NCBI GenBank assembly: GCA_029257715.1
Contig: JARIAT010000040.1
Span: 1 to 36,374, forward strand
Direction of reading: 5' to 3'
DNA length: 36,374 nucleotides
Source of the DNA: Faecousia sp.
GTDB lineage: Bacteria; Bacillota; Clostridia; Oscillospirales; Oscillospiraceae
A program made the position numbers and the translations under genes. The notes beneath the pieces are model-generated. The model did no database searches. It was given only the letters and a program-made list of their open reading frames with translations, and had not been told where the DNA came from. Shown in pieces: positions 16,361 through 25,096 of this stretch (the stretch's first letter is position 1; each line of letters opens with the position of its first letter).

Positions 16361-16899
16361 TTTTTCACCAGTCCCTTCACATACAGAATATAACCGGCGA
16401 TTCCGGCGCAGACCACAATCACGGCAGTGGGGATTTCCGTAAAGAAAGCAAATACCGTAGTAATTCCGAAAATCCACCAGGCAGAAGCGGTTGTTACAGA
16501 TTTCTTACCCAGCTTTAGTACGGCATCAAGAATCAGGACGCATACACAGACCCGGATTCCAGCAAAGGCGTGCATGACAATAGGGAGCTGCGCAAAATTT
16601 TCCAGAAATGCGGCAATGAGCGTGATGATAGCAATGGATGGACTGAGAAATCCGAGGGCAGCGCAGATGGCCCCGGGGAGTCCGGAATATTTATAACCGA
16701 TGAACGTGGAGGTGTTGATCGCAATGATCCCGGGTGTACACTGGCCGATGGCATAGTAGTCCATCAACTCTTCCTCCGTAGCCCAATGATACCGTTCCAC
16801 TACAACTTTTTGCAGCAGTGACAGCATAGCGTATCCGCCGCCAAAACAAACGGCTCCCATCTGGGCAAATACCCAGAACAGTTTTGCACATTGCTTCAT
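16357..16899 (-). CDS. Chromate transporter-type (CHR) membrane protein, first subunit
   Basis: Short-chain CHR protein of 180 residues. It repeats the family marks seen in its partner, MGAVCFGGGYAMLSLL near the N-terminus and GQCTPGIIAINTSTFIGY, so the two proteins correspond to the N- and C-halves of long-chain ChrA. AAAGGAG precedes the ATG at 16899. First gene of the two-gene unit. Confidence 0.9.
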   Translation of the reverse strand: MKQCAKLFWVFAQMGAVCFGGGYAMLSLLQKVVVERYHWATEEELMDYYAIGQCTPGIIAINTSTFIGYKYSGLPGAICAALGFLSPSIAIITLIAAFLENFAQLPIVMHAFAGIRVCVCVLILDAVLKLGKKSVTTASAWWIFGITTVFAFFTEIPTAVIVVCAGIAGYILYVKGLVKK

Positions 16900-17144
16900 G
16901 GAAAGCTCCTTTCATCCCTTGACTTTCGTTGGTGATCTGAACCTTTTAAAATCTACTTGGAAACTGCGGCTTACGTTGGTCATTATATCGCTGTTGGAGT
17001 CGGTTGTAAATAAAAAAGAAGAAAGAACTTGGTGCCTGTTGTTGCTTAAAAAGAATCCGTGTCCAGATCGGAGGAGGTTTAAATAAAAAATAAACCTGAT
17101 TGTCAGAAAGAAAGTTTGGGCAATTGAATTTTAGGGAAGAAACC
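16900..17144. other. Non-coding gap between the CHR pair and the receptor kinase gene
   Basis: Contains the CHR promoter listed separately. Around 17070-17090 there is a small A/T-rich hairpin (AGGTTTA with TAAACCT) preceded by GGAGGAGG but followed by no useful reading frame. I see no gene here. Confidence 0.5.
16982..17010 (-). promoter_or_regulatory. Promoter of the CHR pair
   Basis: Minus-strand TTTACA (17010-17005) and a perfect TATAAT (16987-16982) with a 17-bp spacer, giving a leader of about 75 bases. Confidence 0.7.
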
Positions 17145-17177
17145 GAAAAATCCCCCGGTCATTCTGTTGACCGGGGG
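17145..17177 (-). terminator. Terminator of the receptor kinase gene
   Basis: A 10-bp GC-rich stem, CCCCCGGTCA with TGACCGGGGG, around a 6-base loop. Read on the minus strand it runs into ATTTTT. Confidence 0.85.
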
Positions 17178-17183
17178 AAAACG

Positions 17184-20100
17184 TTATTCACCAATGGTAA
17201 TCTCGGTGGTAGCGAGAACGGCATTATTGAGGTATACCTCAATTTGGTAAGTGCCGGGGGTCGTGGGCAGTTGATCGCATTCCATTACGCTATAACCGTC
17301 TTTCCACATATCGCTCCAGCTTCTAGTGCTGGAATCAACAGCAGCAAGCTTCCCGTCTGCGTTGCGGAAGACAACCAAAGTCGTAATATTGTCACTTGAA
17401 CCTTGATAGGTGCTGCCGGTATAGAAGAGCAATACTACATTTTCTCCGGTACGGAAGGTAGAACCTGCGTCCTCAAGAGTCAAATCCGAATAATCCCAGC
17501 TTTCCTTGTTAGGGGCGTGGTAGGTAAATGTATTGATCTGAGAACGTGCCAGACCGTAGCCGGAAAAATCTGCTGTAATGGCAGGCACATCGACAGAGGC
17601 GGTTCCACCAAAGACACTGCTGGAGTCCGCAGCCTGAATTGCGAGATTGTAGTGGCTGCCGGGGGCGACAGGAGAAATGGTAAAGCTGGTCTGATCGGTC
17701 TTAAAGCTCTGCTGTTCGGTGCTTCCGTCCACAGAGGCCTGAATGACCCAGCCTCCCTCCGGAGCCTTGCCGTCAAATTCCCAACTCATTGAAATCGTGT
17801 TGTCCGCAACAGAGACATTTAAATTCTTCAAAGAGATGGGATTTTTTGTGACAAACATCCGGGCGGCCTGTGTCATACCCTGAGCAACGACTTCTACCGT
17901 ATAGGCGGATTCAGAACTAATATCCGTAAAGGATGCGGAGTTGCTCTCCACCTGTACAACCTGATCATAGCCTTCTTCGTTATAGCAGTGTGCAGTCCAA
18001 GAGGAAATTTCCTCTCCCTCAGGGGCACTCCAGGAGATATTCATGGTATGATCTGCGCTGCTGTCAACGGTAAGATTTTGGGCAAGGACAACATCACGAA
18101 CGGTGTAGTCGATGGAGGTTTCACCGATTACATAGGTGGAATCATTACCGCTGAGCGTGAAGGTATAGGTTTCACCGATGGTAAGATTATTGACAGAGAC
18201 TGTATGGCCGGTGAATGTCATCGTCTGCGGCTCTGTGTTTGCGGAGGAATAGGATAAGGTCCATTCCTGATTGTCGGGTCCTTCCACGGCAAAATTCAAA
18301 ATCACAGAACCGTCCTCGGTGCCTGTGACAGCACTCAAGTTTAGAATCTGGGTTTGCGCGGGCGTGGAATATGTCAGGGGATCAGCCCCCACAAGCTCAT
18401 GGAATCCATCTATTTGCAGTGAAACGGTATACTGTGTAGAGGGCTTAAGCTTGGTAAATGTCGCACTGCCGTCTACCAGATGCTCTGTCAGTACATTTCC
18501 GTAGGTATCCTTACAGATAACTGTGATACGTTCAGGGCTGGCTTCGGTTTCTACGTTGATAACCAGCGTATCTCCTTCACCGGAAATTGTGAATGCAGAG
18601 ACAGCCTGACGATAAATTTCTGTGTAGTAGTAATAGGCACCAACCAGAAGTCCGCAAATGACAATTACGGAAGCCGTAATTGCTGCGATTTTCTTCAAAA
18701 CCCCATGCTTTTTCTTTCCGGGAGAATCCAACTGTTCCATAGAATCCTCACCAGAGGATGCTGCTTCAGAATTTTCGGCATCACCCGTCTGATTTTCTTC
18801 CTCAAGAATGATGGGTTCCGGCATGGGAATTTCGATAGGATCCGGTGCGACAACGGGATCAGGAGTCTCATGATCGATCAGCTCCTGTGCCTGCGTCAGA
18901 ATACCGGCAGTTTCTTCCGTTAGGGGAGCATTTTCATCTGCTTCCTCTCCGGAGGGGGAGTCACCATGGTCGCCAAGCAGCTCACGCAATGGGGGTTCGT
19001 CAGGATTTTCCGCACTATCTTCCGCAATGATATTCCGCATGACATCAATCCAGTCATCCTCTGACTGATTTTCCGCATCATCGGAAACTGCATCGTCATC
19101 CGATGTTTCGGATTCAGATTCATCAATGTTATCCGAGGAAGACTCCTCAGCCTCGGTTTCCTCGTCATCTTCCACAGATGCTTCAGATTCTGTGGTATCC
19201 TCGCTCTCCACAGCAGAATCATCGCTGCTGTCTTCTGATTCGCAATCGGATTCATCGTCAGGGGCATCCTTCGCAGGCTCGTCACTTTCGGAGGAAGCAT
19301 CCTTCTCGGGAAGGCTTTCCTCATCCTCCGATTCCATCAGGGGTTCCGGCTCTTCGACAACAGGGGGGCCAATGCGGATGTCATTTACAGTATTGCGCTG
19401 CATATAGGCAATCAATGCCTTACCCATTTCTGTGGGATCAGACCAACGGTCTTCAGGATTGAGGGAGATGGCTTTGAGGATAATCTCTGCCATTTCATAG
19501 TCCGCATAGGCAGGGGGAACGAGCTCACTGCCGGGCTGTGTCATGCTGGGAAGCTCACCGTTGTTGAATACCTGATACAGAACAAGACCCAAAGCGTAGG
19601 TATCCATGGTAGTATTGAGGGTAGCAAATGCGTCTGTAATTTCAGGCGGTGTGTAGCTGCTTCGGTAACGATCCGGCAGGGATGAATACGGAAGAGCATT
19701 CATTGCAATAAAGCCAAGATCTGCGATATGATAGTTCTGATCGCCGGAGAGAACGATGTTCTCTGGCTTAAGATCTACGTAAAGATAACCGTTTTCCCGA
19801 CAGATAGTAAGCGCAGCACACAGATCGATGCCCATATTAACTGCGGAGAGGTGCGTCAGCGGATTATGACGCAAGTAGCGCTCCAGTGTCAGCTTATAGG
19901 GGCTGAGCAGATAGACCTCGTATCCGGTGGCGTGCTCCATCGGGACAATCTGATGATTCAAATAAGGGAGAAATCCTCGCTGGGCAGCAAGCTTGTCCAA
20001 AACCTGAATTTCACTCCGGATTCCTTTTGCCAGATTCTTAAAATAGTCCTTGGCAGCCTCAGTGTCAGGATACGCGCCGGTGAGCAGCAAGGCATCCAGT

Positions 20101-20258
20101 TGAACCTGAGAGGCGGGAATGGAGATGGTTTTTACGATATATCGTTCTTCAGAATCGGCTCGCATGGCGGGATAGCAGCGCACACCGTTGTGATTGGAAA
20201 TCGCATCGCCCAGAGCGAAGTTATCCAACATGGGAGATACCAATCTGATTTCTGACAA
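17184..20258 (-). CDS. Atypical Ser/Thr protein kinase with extracellular fibronectin type III repeats
   Basis: Predicted single-pass receptor kinase of 1024 residues. Residues about 1-290 are a kinase-like domain: a possible ATP lysine K43 in YIVK, catalytic-loop D162-K-x-x-N167 in YVDLKPEN (the usual HRD is YVD), metal-binding D180 in DLG instead of DFG, and PPE near 204-206 instead of APE. A glycine-rich loop is not evident. A Ser/Asp/Glu-rich linker spans about 300-515. One transmembrane helix lies near 524-545, preceded by KKK, with several FN3-like repeats outside. The TTG at 20258 was chosen because a perfect AAGGAGGTGATC site ends close upstream; the in-frame GTG at 20267 lies inside that site. 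Divergent from the zinc-ribbon protein gene. Confidence 0.85.
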   Translation of the reverse strand: MSEIRLVSPMLDNFALGDAISNHNGVRCYPAMRADSEERYIVKTISIPASQVQLDALLLTGAYPDTEAAKDYFKNLAKGIRSEIQVLDKLAAQRGFLPYLNHQIVPMEHATGYEVYLLSPYKLTLERYLRHNPLTHLSAVNMGIDLCAALTICRENGYLYVDLKPENIVLSGDQNYHIADLGFIAMNALPYSSLPDRYRSSYTPPEITDAFATLNTTMDTYALGLVLYQVFNNGELPSMTQPGSELVPPAYADYEMAEIILKAISLNPEDRWSDPTEMGKALIAYMQRNTVNDIRIGPPVVEEPEPLMESEDEESLPEKDASSESDEPAKDAPDDESDCESEDSSDDSAVESEDTTESEASVEDDEETEAEESSSDNIDESESETSDDDAVSDDAENQSEDDWIDVMRNIIAEDSAENPDEPPLRELLGDHGDSPSGEEADENAPLTEETAGILTQAQELIDHETPDPVVAPDPIEIPMPEPIILEEENQTGDAENSEAASSGEDSMEQLDSPGKKKHGVLKKIAAITASVIVICGLLVGAYYYYTEIYRQAVSAFTISGEGDTLVINVETEASPERITVICKDTYGNVLTEHLVDGSATFTKLKPSTQYTVSLQIDGFHELVGADPLTYSTPAQTQILNLSAVTGTEDGSVILNFAVEGPDNQEWTLSYSSANTEPQTMTFTGHTVSVNNLTIGETYTFTLSGNDSTYVIGETSIDYTVRDVVLAQNLTVDSSADHTMNISWSAPEGEEISSWTAHCYNEEGYDQVVQVESNSASFTDISSESAYTVEVVAQGMTQAARMFVTKNPISLKNLNVSVADNTISMSWEFDGKAPEGGWVIQASVDGSTEQQSFKTDQTSFTISPVAPGSHYNLAIQAADSSSVFGGTASVDVPAITADFSGYGLARSQINTFTYHAPNKESWDYSDLTLEDAGSTFRTGENVVLLFYTGSTYQGSSDNITTLVVFRNADGKLAAVDSSTRSWSDMWKDGYSVMECDQLPTTPGTYQIEVYLNNAVLATTEITIGE

Positions 20259-20289
20259 AACGATCACCTCCTTTTACTGATACCCCTAT

Positions 20290-20318
20290 ATCATAAAATA
20301 GATTTTGAAAAAAAGCAA
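20290..20318 (-). promoter_or_regulatory. Promoter of the receptor kinase gene
   Basis: Minus-strand TTGCTT (20318-20313) and TATGAT (20295-20290), 17-bp spacer. Confidence 0.55.
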
Positions 20319-20339
20319 CAGGATTGTTTTAATAAGCAG

Positions 20340-20368
20340 TTGTTTTATTTTGAAGAAAATGATATGAT
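20340..20368 (+). promoter_or_regulatory. Promoter of the zinc-ribbon/Big2 gene
   Basis: TTGTTT at 20340 and TATGAT at 20363, 17-bp spacer. It uses the same -10 hexamer as the divergent kinase promoter 45 bases away. Confidence 0.5.
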
Positions 20369-20418
20369 TGTACAGAATACTGTGCAGTTCCGATACTGTA
20401 CTGGATTGGAGGAACAAT

Positions 20419-21765
20419 ATGAGCAAAATTATCTGTGAGATTTGCGGTACTGCTTACCCTGATACAGCCAAGGAATGTCCGATCTGCGGATTTCCGCATA
20501 CCCCTGCGGATGAAGAGCTGAATCTGGACCTTGATTTAGACGCAGCGCAGGGGCAGGAGGATAAACAGACTGCGCCTGCAGTTCCCAAAAAGGTAAAAGG
20601 AGGGCGCTTCAGCAGCAAAAACGTAAAAAAGCGCCATATTGAAGAATATGAAACTTCAGACGACAGCACACCAGAACCGTCGGATTTACAGGATTCTCAG
20701 GATGACAATGAGGAACTGGAAAAGGAGCTGGCGCCTCAGAAGGGGTTGAAAATAGCAGTAGCGATTTTGGCGGCAGTTGTACTTTTGGTCGGTGTTTATA
20801 TTGCCTACCGTTTTGTTTCAGGGGCAGATGCCTATCAAAAAGAGGAAACAAAACCCAGTGAATCTGTTTCCGCAACGGAAGATCCGGCCACCAAGACAGA
20901 GCCTTCCATGAATTCTGTCGCATGTACCGATCTGCTGCTGAGCAATGAAACGGTTGAGCTCAGAGGGCCCGGACGCGGCTGGCTGCTGGATGTGACACTT
21001 TACCCTGAAAATACAACGGATGTACTTACCTTTGTTTCCAGCAACGAAGAGGTTGCGGAGGTTTCTGACAATGGCCGGATTACTGCCGTAGGTCCCGGTA
21101 CTGCCACTATCACGATTACCTGCGGCGCGGTTACCAAGGAGTGTACGGTAAACTGCAGCTTTGACGGTGTAGAGACGACCGAAGTTACAGAGGAATCTGA
21201 GACAACCGAGGCAACGGAAGAGACAGAAGAAGTTACAGAGGCTCCCGAAAAGAAGGATCTCCGCCTGAATTACAATGATGTTTCGCTGTTTAGTGTTGGA
21301 GAAAAGTTTACCTTTGGTGTTACAAATGGTGGAGAAAGCATCAGCCGTTCTCAGGTGGAGTGGAAAAGTTCTGATCCGGCCATCGCAAAGGTTGAAAACG
21401 GAACAGTTACAGCCGTTTCCGGCGGCACTGCCACCATTACGGCCTCTTATAACGGTATGACACAAAAGTGTGTGGTTCGCTGCCGGATGGAACCTGCGGC
21501 AACGAACCCCGGCGGTCAGTCTTCTGACAGCAGCTGGAAGATGAGTGATGCCGACGGAGATGTGACACTGAAAGTAGACGAGTCCTTCACGCTGAAACTC
21601 ACAAATGCTTCCGGTGAAACTGCGAATGTCAGCTGGAGTTCTTCCAATTCCGGCGTGGTGTCGGTGAACGGAAATACCATAACTGGTAAGATTGCGGGTA
21701 TTACGAATTTGACTGCGACGGTGGATGGGAAGACATTTACTTGTATTGTCCGAGTTGTCAAATAA
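20419..21765 (+). CDS. Zinc-ribbon membrane protein with extracellular Big2 (Ig-like) repeats
   Basis: Single-pass membrane protein of 448 residues, function unknown. The N-terminus is a small zinc ribbon with cysteines 6, 9, 20 and 23 (CEICG and CPICG). Then come a charged linker (about 30-108), one transmembrane helix (about 110-132), and three bacterial Ig-like Big2 domains (about 165-245, 275-355, 370-448), each with the SSN/SSDPAIAKV and GTATIT pattern. A Thr/Glu-rich spacer separates the first two. GGAGGA lies 5 bases before the ATG at 20419. Its layout of cytoplasmic head, acidic linker, one helix and extracellular beta repeats mirrors the divergent kinase, suggesting a functional pair. 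Confidence 0.8.
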   Translation: MSKIICEICGTAYPDTAKECPICGFPHTPADEELNLDLDLDAAQGQEDKQTAPAVPKKVKGGRFSSKNVKKRHIEEYETSDDSTPEPSDLQDSQDDNEELEKELAPQKGLKIAVAILAAVVLLVGVYIAYRFVSGADAYQKEETKPSESVSATEDPATKTEPSMNSVACTDLLLSNETVELRGPGRGWLLDVTLYPENTTDVLTFVSSNEEVAEVSDNGRITAVGPGTATITITCGAVTKECTVNCSFDGVETTEVTEESETTEATEETEEVTEAPEKKDLRLNYNDVSLFSVGEKFTFGVTNGGESISRSQVEWKSSDPAIAKVENGTVTAVSGGTATITASYNGMTQKCVVRCRMEPAATNPGGQSSDSSWKMSDADGDVTLKVDESFTLKLTNASGETANVSWSSSNSGVVSVNGNTITGKIAGITNLTATVDGKTFTCIVRVVK

Positions 21766-21780
21766 TTCTGAACATATGAA

Positions 21781-21808
21781 AAACAGCCGCCCTGCTGGGC
21801 GGCTGTTT
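21781..21808. terminator. Bidirectional terminator between the zinc-ribbon gene and trmO
   Basis: A 12-bp perfect stem, AAACAGCCGCCC with GGGCGGCTGTTT, around TGCT. The short T/A ends serve both converging genes. Confidence 0.8.
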
Positions 21809-21812
21809 CATG

Positions 21813-22499
21813 TTATAGGGGAAGAACTTCACAGACAGTCAGCATATTGTCCGTTACACGGAACCGGATATCGAATCCGGCAAAAGGAAGTCCATAGACC
21901 CGGTCGGGATTGCGCTGATAGGACGGTCGGGGATCGTGACTCAAAACACCGATAACCGCATCGCGTTTTTCCTCCGGCAGAAGTTCCAAAAGATTTTTTG
22001 GGAAATCCACCTGAAGCAGAAAAGAGCCGGCGGTATCTGTAAACCCTCCAAGAGCCTCTGGATGGGAATCGGCATAGGGAATATAGGGTTTAATGTCAAA
22101 AATCGGGGTTCCGTCCATCAGATCGGCGCCCGAAACATGAATCAAAGGTCCGAGTTCGGGATCAATTTCCACCCCCTCAAATTTGACGCAGGATAATCCC
22201 AGATTATTCGGACGGAAAGGAGATCGTGTCGCAAAGACTCCCATGCGTGTATTGCCTCCCAGACGGGGAGGTCGTACAGTCGGAGACCATTTGGTCCGGA
22301 CAGCTTCAGAGAACTGCCAGATAATCCAAAGGTAACTGAAGCCTTCGATTCCCCGCAGGGCATCGGCATTTCGATACTGCGGCTCGAAAACAATTGTAGA
22401 GCGCAGATTTTCAACAAGATTGCTCTGACGCGGAATCCCGAATTTTGTGGGAAAATCGCTGTGCATATGAGCAATTGGTTGAATAGAGATTTGATTCAT
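21813..22499 (-). CDS. trmO: tRNA (N6-threonylcarbamoyl-A37) methyltransferase TrmO
   Basis: TsaA/VirR-type beta-barrel methyltransferase that methylates t6A37 in threonine tRNAs using S-adenosylmethionine. It has 228 residues. Family features are QPIAHMHSDFPTKFGIPRQ at the start, the RLGGNTRMGVFATRSPFRPN core with its conserved NxLGLS continuation, and DPRPSYQ near the C-terminus. The ATG at 22499 was chosen because the family N-terminus begins there; an earlier ATG adds an unrelated 33-residue hydrophobic extension. Single gene between two terminators. Confidence 0.92.
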   Translation of the reverse strand: MNQISIQPIAHMHSDFPTKFGIPRQSNLVENLRSTIVFEPQYRNADALRGIEGFSYLWIIWQFSEAVRTKWSPTVRPPRLGGNTRMGVFATRSPFRPNNLGLSCVKFEGVEIDPELGPLIHVSGADLMDGTPIFDIKPYIPYADSHPEALGGFTDTAGSFLLQVDFPKNLLELLPEEKRDAVIGVLSHDPRPSYQRNPDRVYGLPFAGFDIRFRVTDNMLTVCEVLPL

Positions 22500-22560
22500 A
22501 GTTATCACTTCCTGGGATTTATGATAGCGGAGGAAGAGAAAAAAAGCAAGAGGGAAGCAC

Positions 22561-22589
22561 AAATGGGGAACCGTATCGGTTCCCCATTT
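22561..22589 (-). terminator. Terminator after the DUF378 gene
   Basis: A 13-bp perfect stem, AAATGGGGAACCG with CGGTTCCCCATTT, around a 3-base loop, directly after the stop codon on the minus strand. The T-run is short. Confidence 0.7.
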
Positions 22590-22590
22590 G

Positions 22591-22794
22591 TTAGTCATTT
22601 CCGTTGAGAAAATCCTTTCGGAACAGGAACGAGATGCACCACAGTCCTGCCAGTGCGATGATTCCGTAAATGACCCGGCTCATAACGGAAGTTTGTCCGC
22701 CGAACAGCCATGCCACCAAGTCAAACTGAAACAGGCCGATCAGTCCCCAGTTGAAGGAGCCGATAATGGTTAGAATCAATGCAATCATGTCCAT
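22591..22794 (-). CDS. DUF378 family small membrane protein
   Basis: 67 residues with two hydrophobic helices. The pattern GSFNWGLIGLFQFDLVAWLF followed by a second helix (VIYGIIALAGLWCISFLF) is the signature of DUF378 (PF04070), whose function is unknown. The ATG at 22794 has GGAGG 7 bases upstream, so the short form is the real gene. Monocistronic. Confidence 0.88.
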   Translation of the reverse strand: MDMIALILTIIGSFNWGLIGLFQFDLVAWLFGGQTSVMSRVIYGIIALAGLWCISFLFRKDFLNGND

Positions 22795-22885
22795 GAAATT
22801 ACCTCCAATGTTTTTGATGCTGGAAATAGTATTCACAATTTTACATGAAATATCCAAAAAGAATGGTTCTTAAACAGAAGGATGA

Positions 22886-22914
22886 TTGCAATTTTTACAT
22901 AACAGCGCTATAAT
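22886..22914 (+). promoter_or_regulatory. Promoter of the DUF1015-ispE unit
   Basis: TTGCAA at 22886 and a perfect TATAAT at 22909, 17-bp spacer, 34 bases before the start codon. Confidence 0.75.
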
Positions 22915-22947
22915 TATGATACAACCTCAGGGAAAGGAAGTGGCCGT

Positions 22948-24186
22948 ATGAACGTATTTCGTTCATCCTCAATTTTGCTGCCCCAGGATATCAATTATGA
23001 AAAATGGTCTGTGGTAGCATGCGATCAATTTTCGTCGGAACCCCGTTATTGGAACCGTGTACGCAGAAACTGTGAGGGATACCGCTCGGTAATGCATATG
23101 ATTCTTCTGGATGGGGATCTGAACAAACCCCGTGTGGATGATGCCATTCGTTATGCCAACGAGACGATGGAATGGTACTTAAACGACGGGATTTTCCGAA
23201 CGTACGATAATGCCTATGTCTATGTAGAGCGAAGACTGCCCTGCGGAAAGGTCCGCGGAGGACTGATTGGGGCAGTGGATCTCGAGGCATACGATTACCA
23301 TAACAACAGTGTTTCTCTGATTCGTCCATCGGAAAAAATTGTGGAAGAGCGTCTGCCTGCCCGTGTTAAAATTCGGAAAGACGCAGTGCTGGAATTTCCC
23401 CATGTACAGCTGATGTGCGACGATGATCGGAAAGAATTGATTGAACCTTTCGCTGAGATGAAGGATCAGCTGCCGCTGCTATATGACTTCGACCTGATGG
23501 AAGATGGCGGTCATGTGACCGGATGGCTTGTTCAGGGAGAGGCAGCTGAGGCATTTGACGCTCGATTAGAGCGTTATGCTTCCGATTTTTACAAAAAATA
23601 CCAGGGAGTCAGTGGTGTTCCCATGCTGTTTGCAGTCGGGGAGGGCAATTTGTCTATGGTTTCTGCGAAGAAGGCATATGAGGAATTGAAATCCACCAAT
23701 CCCGATATGGATTATTCCAACCATCCGGCCAGATATGCGCTGGTGGAGCTGGAAAATCTCTATGATCCGGCGGTTCATGTAGAGCGGGTTCACCGGGTAG
23801 TTACCGGAACCAATGCCAAAAAGCTGCTGATGAAGCTGCAGCAAATCAGTGTTCCGAATGGATTCCCAGTAAAGTGGTGTATTGGTACGGAGCATGGCGT
23901 CGTATATCTTGATCGCCAGCTGGGCCAAAGAGCAATCAGTGTGCTTCAGGATTTTCTGGATGACTATTTGGGAGAACATCCAGGTAAACTTGACTATATT
24001 GTGGATTCCCGCAATGTGGAAGAGCTGGCGTGCCAGAAAAACGCAATCGGATTTTTGCTGCCGAAGGTGGAGAAGGAATTTATGTTCCCGGATCTCATTG
24101 CCGGCGGTATTTTCCCGAGAAAGAGTTTTGATCTGTGTGATCCTAATGAAATGAGATATTATCTGGAAGGACGAATTATTAAATGA
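22948..24186 (+). CDS. DUF1015 family protein
   Basis: Cytoplasmic protein of 412 residues matching DUF1015 (PF06245), with the usual opening ILLPQDINYEKWSVVACDQFSSEP and the central FAVGEGNLSMVSAKK and ENLYDPAVHVERVHRVV segments. No enzymatic activity can be read from the sequence. GGAAAGGAAG precedes the ATG. Its stop overlaps the ispE start by 4 bases (ATGA), so the two proteins are translated together, but no link to isoprenoid synthesis is evident. Confidence 0.88.
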   Translation: MNVFRSSSILLPQDINYEKWSVVACDQFSSEPRYWNRVRRNCEGYRSVMHMILLDGDLNKPRVDDAIRYANETMEWYLNDGIFRTYDNAYVYVERRLPCGKVRGGLIGAVDLEAYDYHNNSVSLIRPSEKIVEERLPARVKIRKDAVLEFPHVQLMCDDDRKELIEPFAEMKDQLPLLYDFDLMEDGGHVTGWLVQGEAAEAFDARLERYASDFYKKYQGVSGVPMLFAVGEGNLSMVSAKKAYEELKSTNPDMDYSNHPARYALVELENLYDPAVHVERVHRVVTGTNAKKLLMKLQQISVPNGFPVKWCIGTEHGVVYLDRQLGQRAISVLQDFLDDYLGEHPGKLDYIVDSRNVEELACQKNAIGFLLPKVEKEFMFPDLIAGGIFPRKSFDLCDPNEMRYYLEGRIIK

Positions 24187-25040
24187 CGACACTTTACGAA
24201 AGTGCATATGCAAAGATTAATTTAACACTGGACATCCTGTGTAAACGGGAGGATGGATTCCATGATCTCGAAACCATTATGCAGACACTGTCGCTGTGCG
24301 ATGATGTAGAGATTGATGTACAGACCGGGAAAGAATGGACTCTTTGGTGTGATAAGGAAGACGTTCCCTGCGACAGCAGAAACCTTGCGTGGAAAGCAGC
24401 AGAACTTTTTGAGCAGCACAGTGGGAGAAATCTCGGCGGTGTCGCAATCCGCATCAAGAAGAGAATTCCGTCTCAGGCGGGCATGGGCGGCGGAAGCTCT
24501 GATGCGGCTGCAGTCCTGAGGATGCTGAATCGGTATTGCGGACATCTGTTTTCTGAGATGGAACTGGCAGATCTCGGAGGAAGGATTGGCAGTGACGTAC
24601 CCTTCTGTGTGGCAGGTGGAACCTGTATGTGCGAAGGAAGAGGAGAGCGCCTCAGAAGACTGCCCGCCATGCCTGAGTGTACCATTCTTGTGTGTAAGCC
24701 GGAATTTGGAGTATCCACACCGGCACTTTACCGAACAATCGATGAAAAGGAGATTCTGCGGCGGCCGGACAATGCGGCGATGGAACAGGCGCTGAAAGCG
24801 AAGGATCTTGCAAGCATTGCACGGGGCGTATGGAATGTGTTCGATCCCGTTGTATCGGAGGTGCATCCCGAAATGAACGAGATCCGAGACGTCATGCAGC
24901 AGTGCGGTGCGCTCGGTCAGCAGATGACCGGTTCCGGCTCGGCATTTTTTGGCGTTATGCCCGATGCACAAAGCGCAGAACGTGCAGCGGAGCAGCTTCG
25001 CAGGCGTTACAGCTGTATCTTTATCTGCAAACCTGTATAA
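24183..25040 (+). CDS. ispE: 4-diphosphocytidyl-2-C-methyl-D-erythritol kinase IspE
   Basis: GHMP-superfamily kinase of the methylerythritol-phosphate (MEP) isoprenoid pathway. It has 285 residues. AYAKINLTLDI is the typical start, PSQAGMGGGSSDAAA near residues 97-111 is the GHMP ATP-binding loop (usually PxxAGLGGGSSDAA), and MTGSGSAFFG near 242 is motif 3. Its presence indicates that the host makes isoprenoids by the MEP route. It is followed by a terminator-like hairpin before spoIIR. Confidence 0.95.
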   Translation: MTTLYESAYAKINLTLDILCKREDGFHDLETIMQTLSLCDDVEIDVQTGKEWTLWCDKEDVPCDSRNLAWKAAELFEQHSGRNLGGVAIRIKKRIPSQAGMGGGSSDAAAVLRMLNRYCGHLFSEMELADLGGRIGSDVPFCVAGGTCMCEGRGERLRRLPAMPECTILVCKPEFGVSTPALYRTIDEKEILRRPDNAAMEQALKAKDLASIARGVWNVFDPVVSEVHPEMNEIRDVMQQCGALGQQMTGSGSAFFGVMPDAQSAERAAEQLRRRYSCIFICKPV

Positions 25041-25051
25041 TTCCGGAAAAA

Positions 25052-25096
25052 ACCGTCCATACTGGCAGAAAAGGTCAGTATGGACGGTGATTTTTT
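25052..25096 (+). terminator. Terminator-like hairpin abutting the spoIIR start codon
   Basis: A 13-bp perfect stem, ACCGTCCATACTG (25052-25064) with CAGTATGGACGGT (25076-25088), followed by GA and six T residues, with the spoIIR ATG immediately after. It ends ispE transcription and also contains the only possible spoIIR ribosome-binding site (GGACGGTGA). Confidence 0.8.

Noticed and set aside
17060-17095. GGAGGAGG plus hairpin before the kinase terminator as a small gene or riboswitch
   Set aside because: The frame after it stops within a few codons and no conserved riboswitch-like core is visible.
18271-18923. Several plus-strand open frames inside the receptor kinase gene
   Set aside because: They lie within the long kinase/FN3 frame and show low-complexity mirror sequence of its acidic linker.
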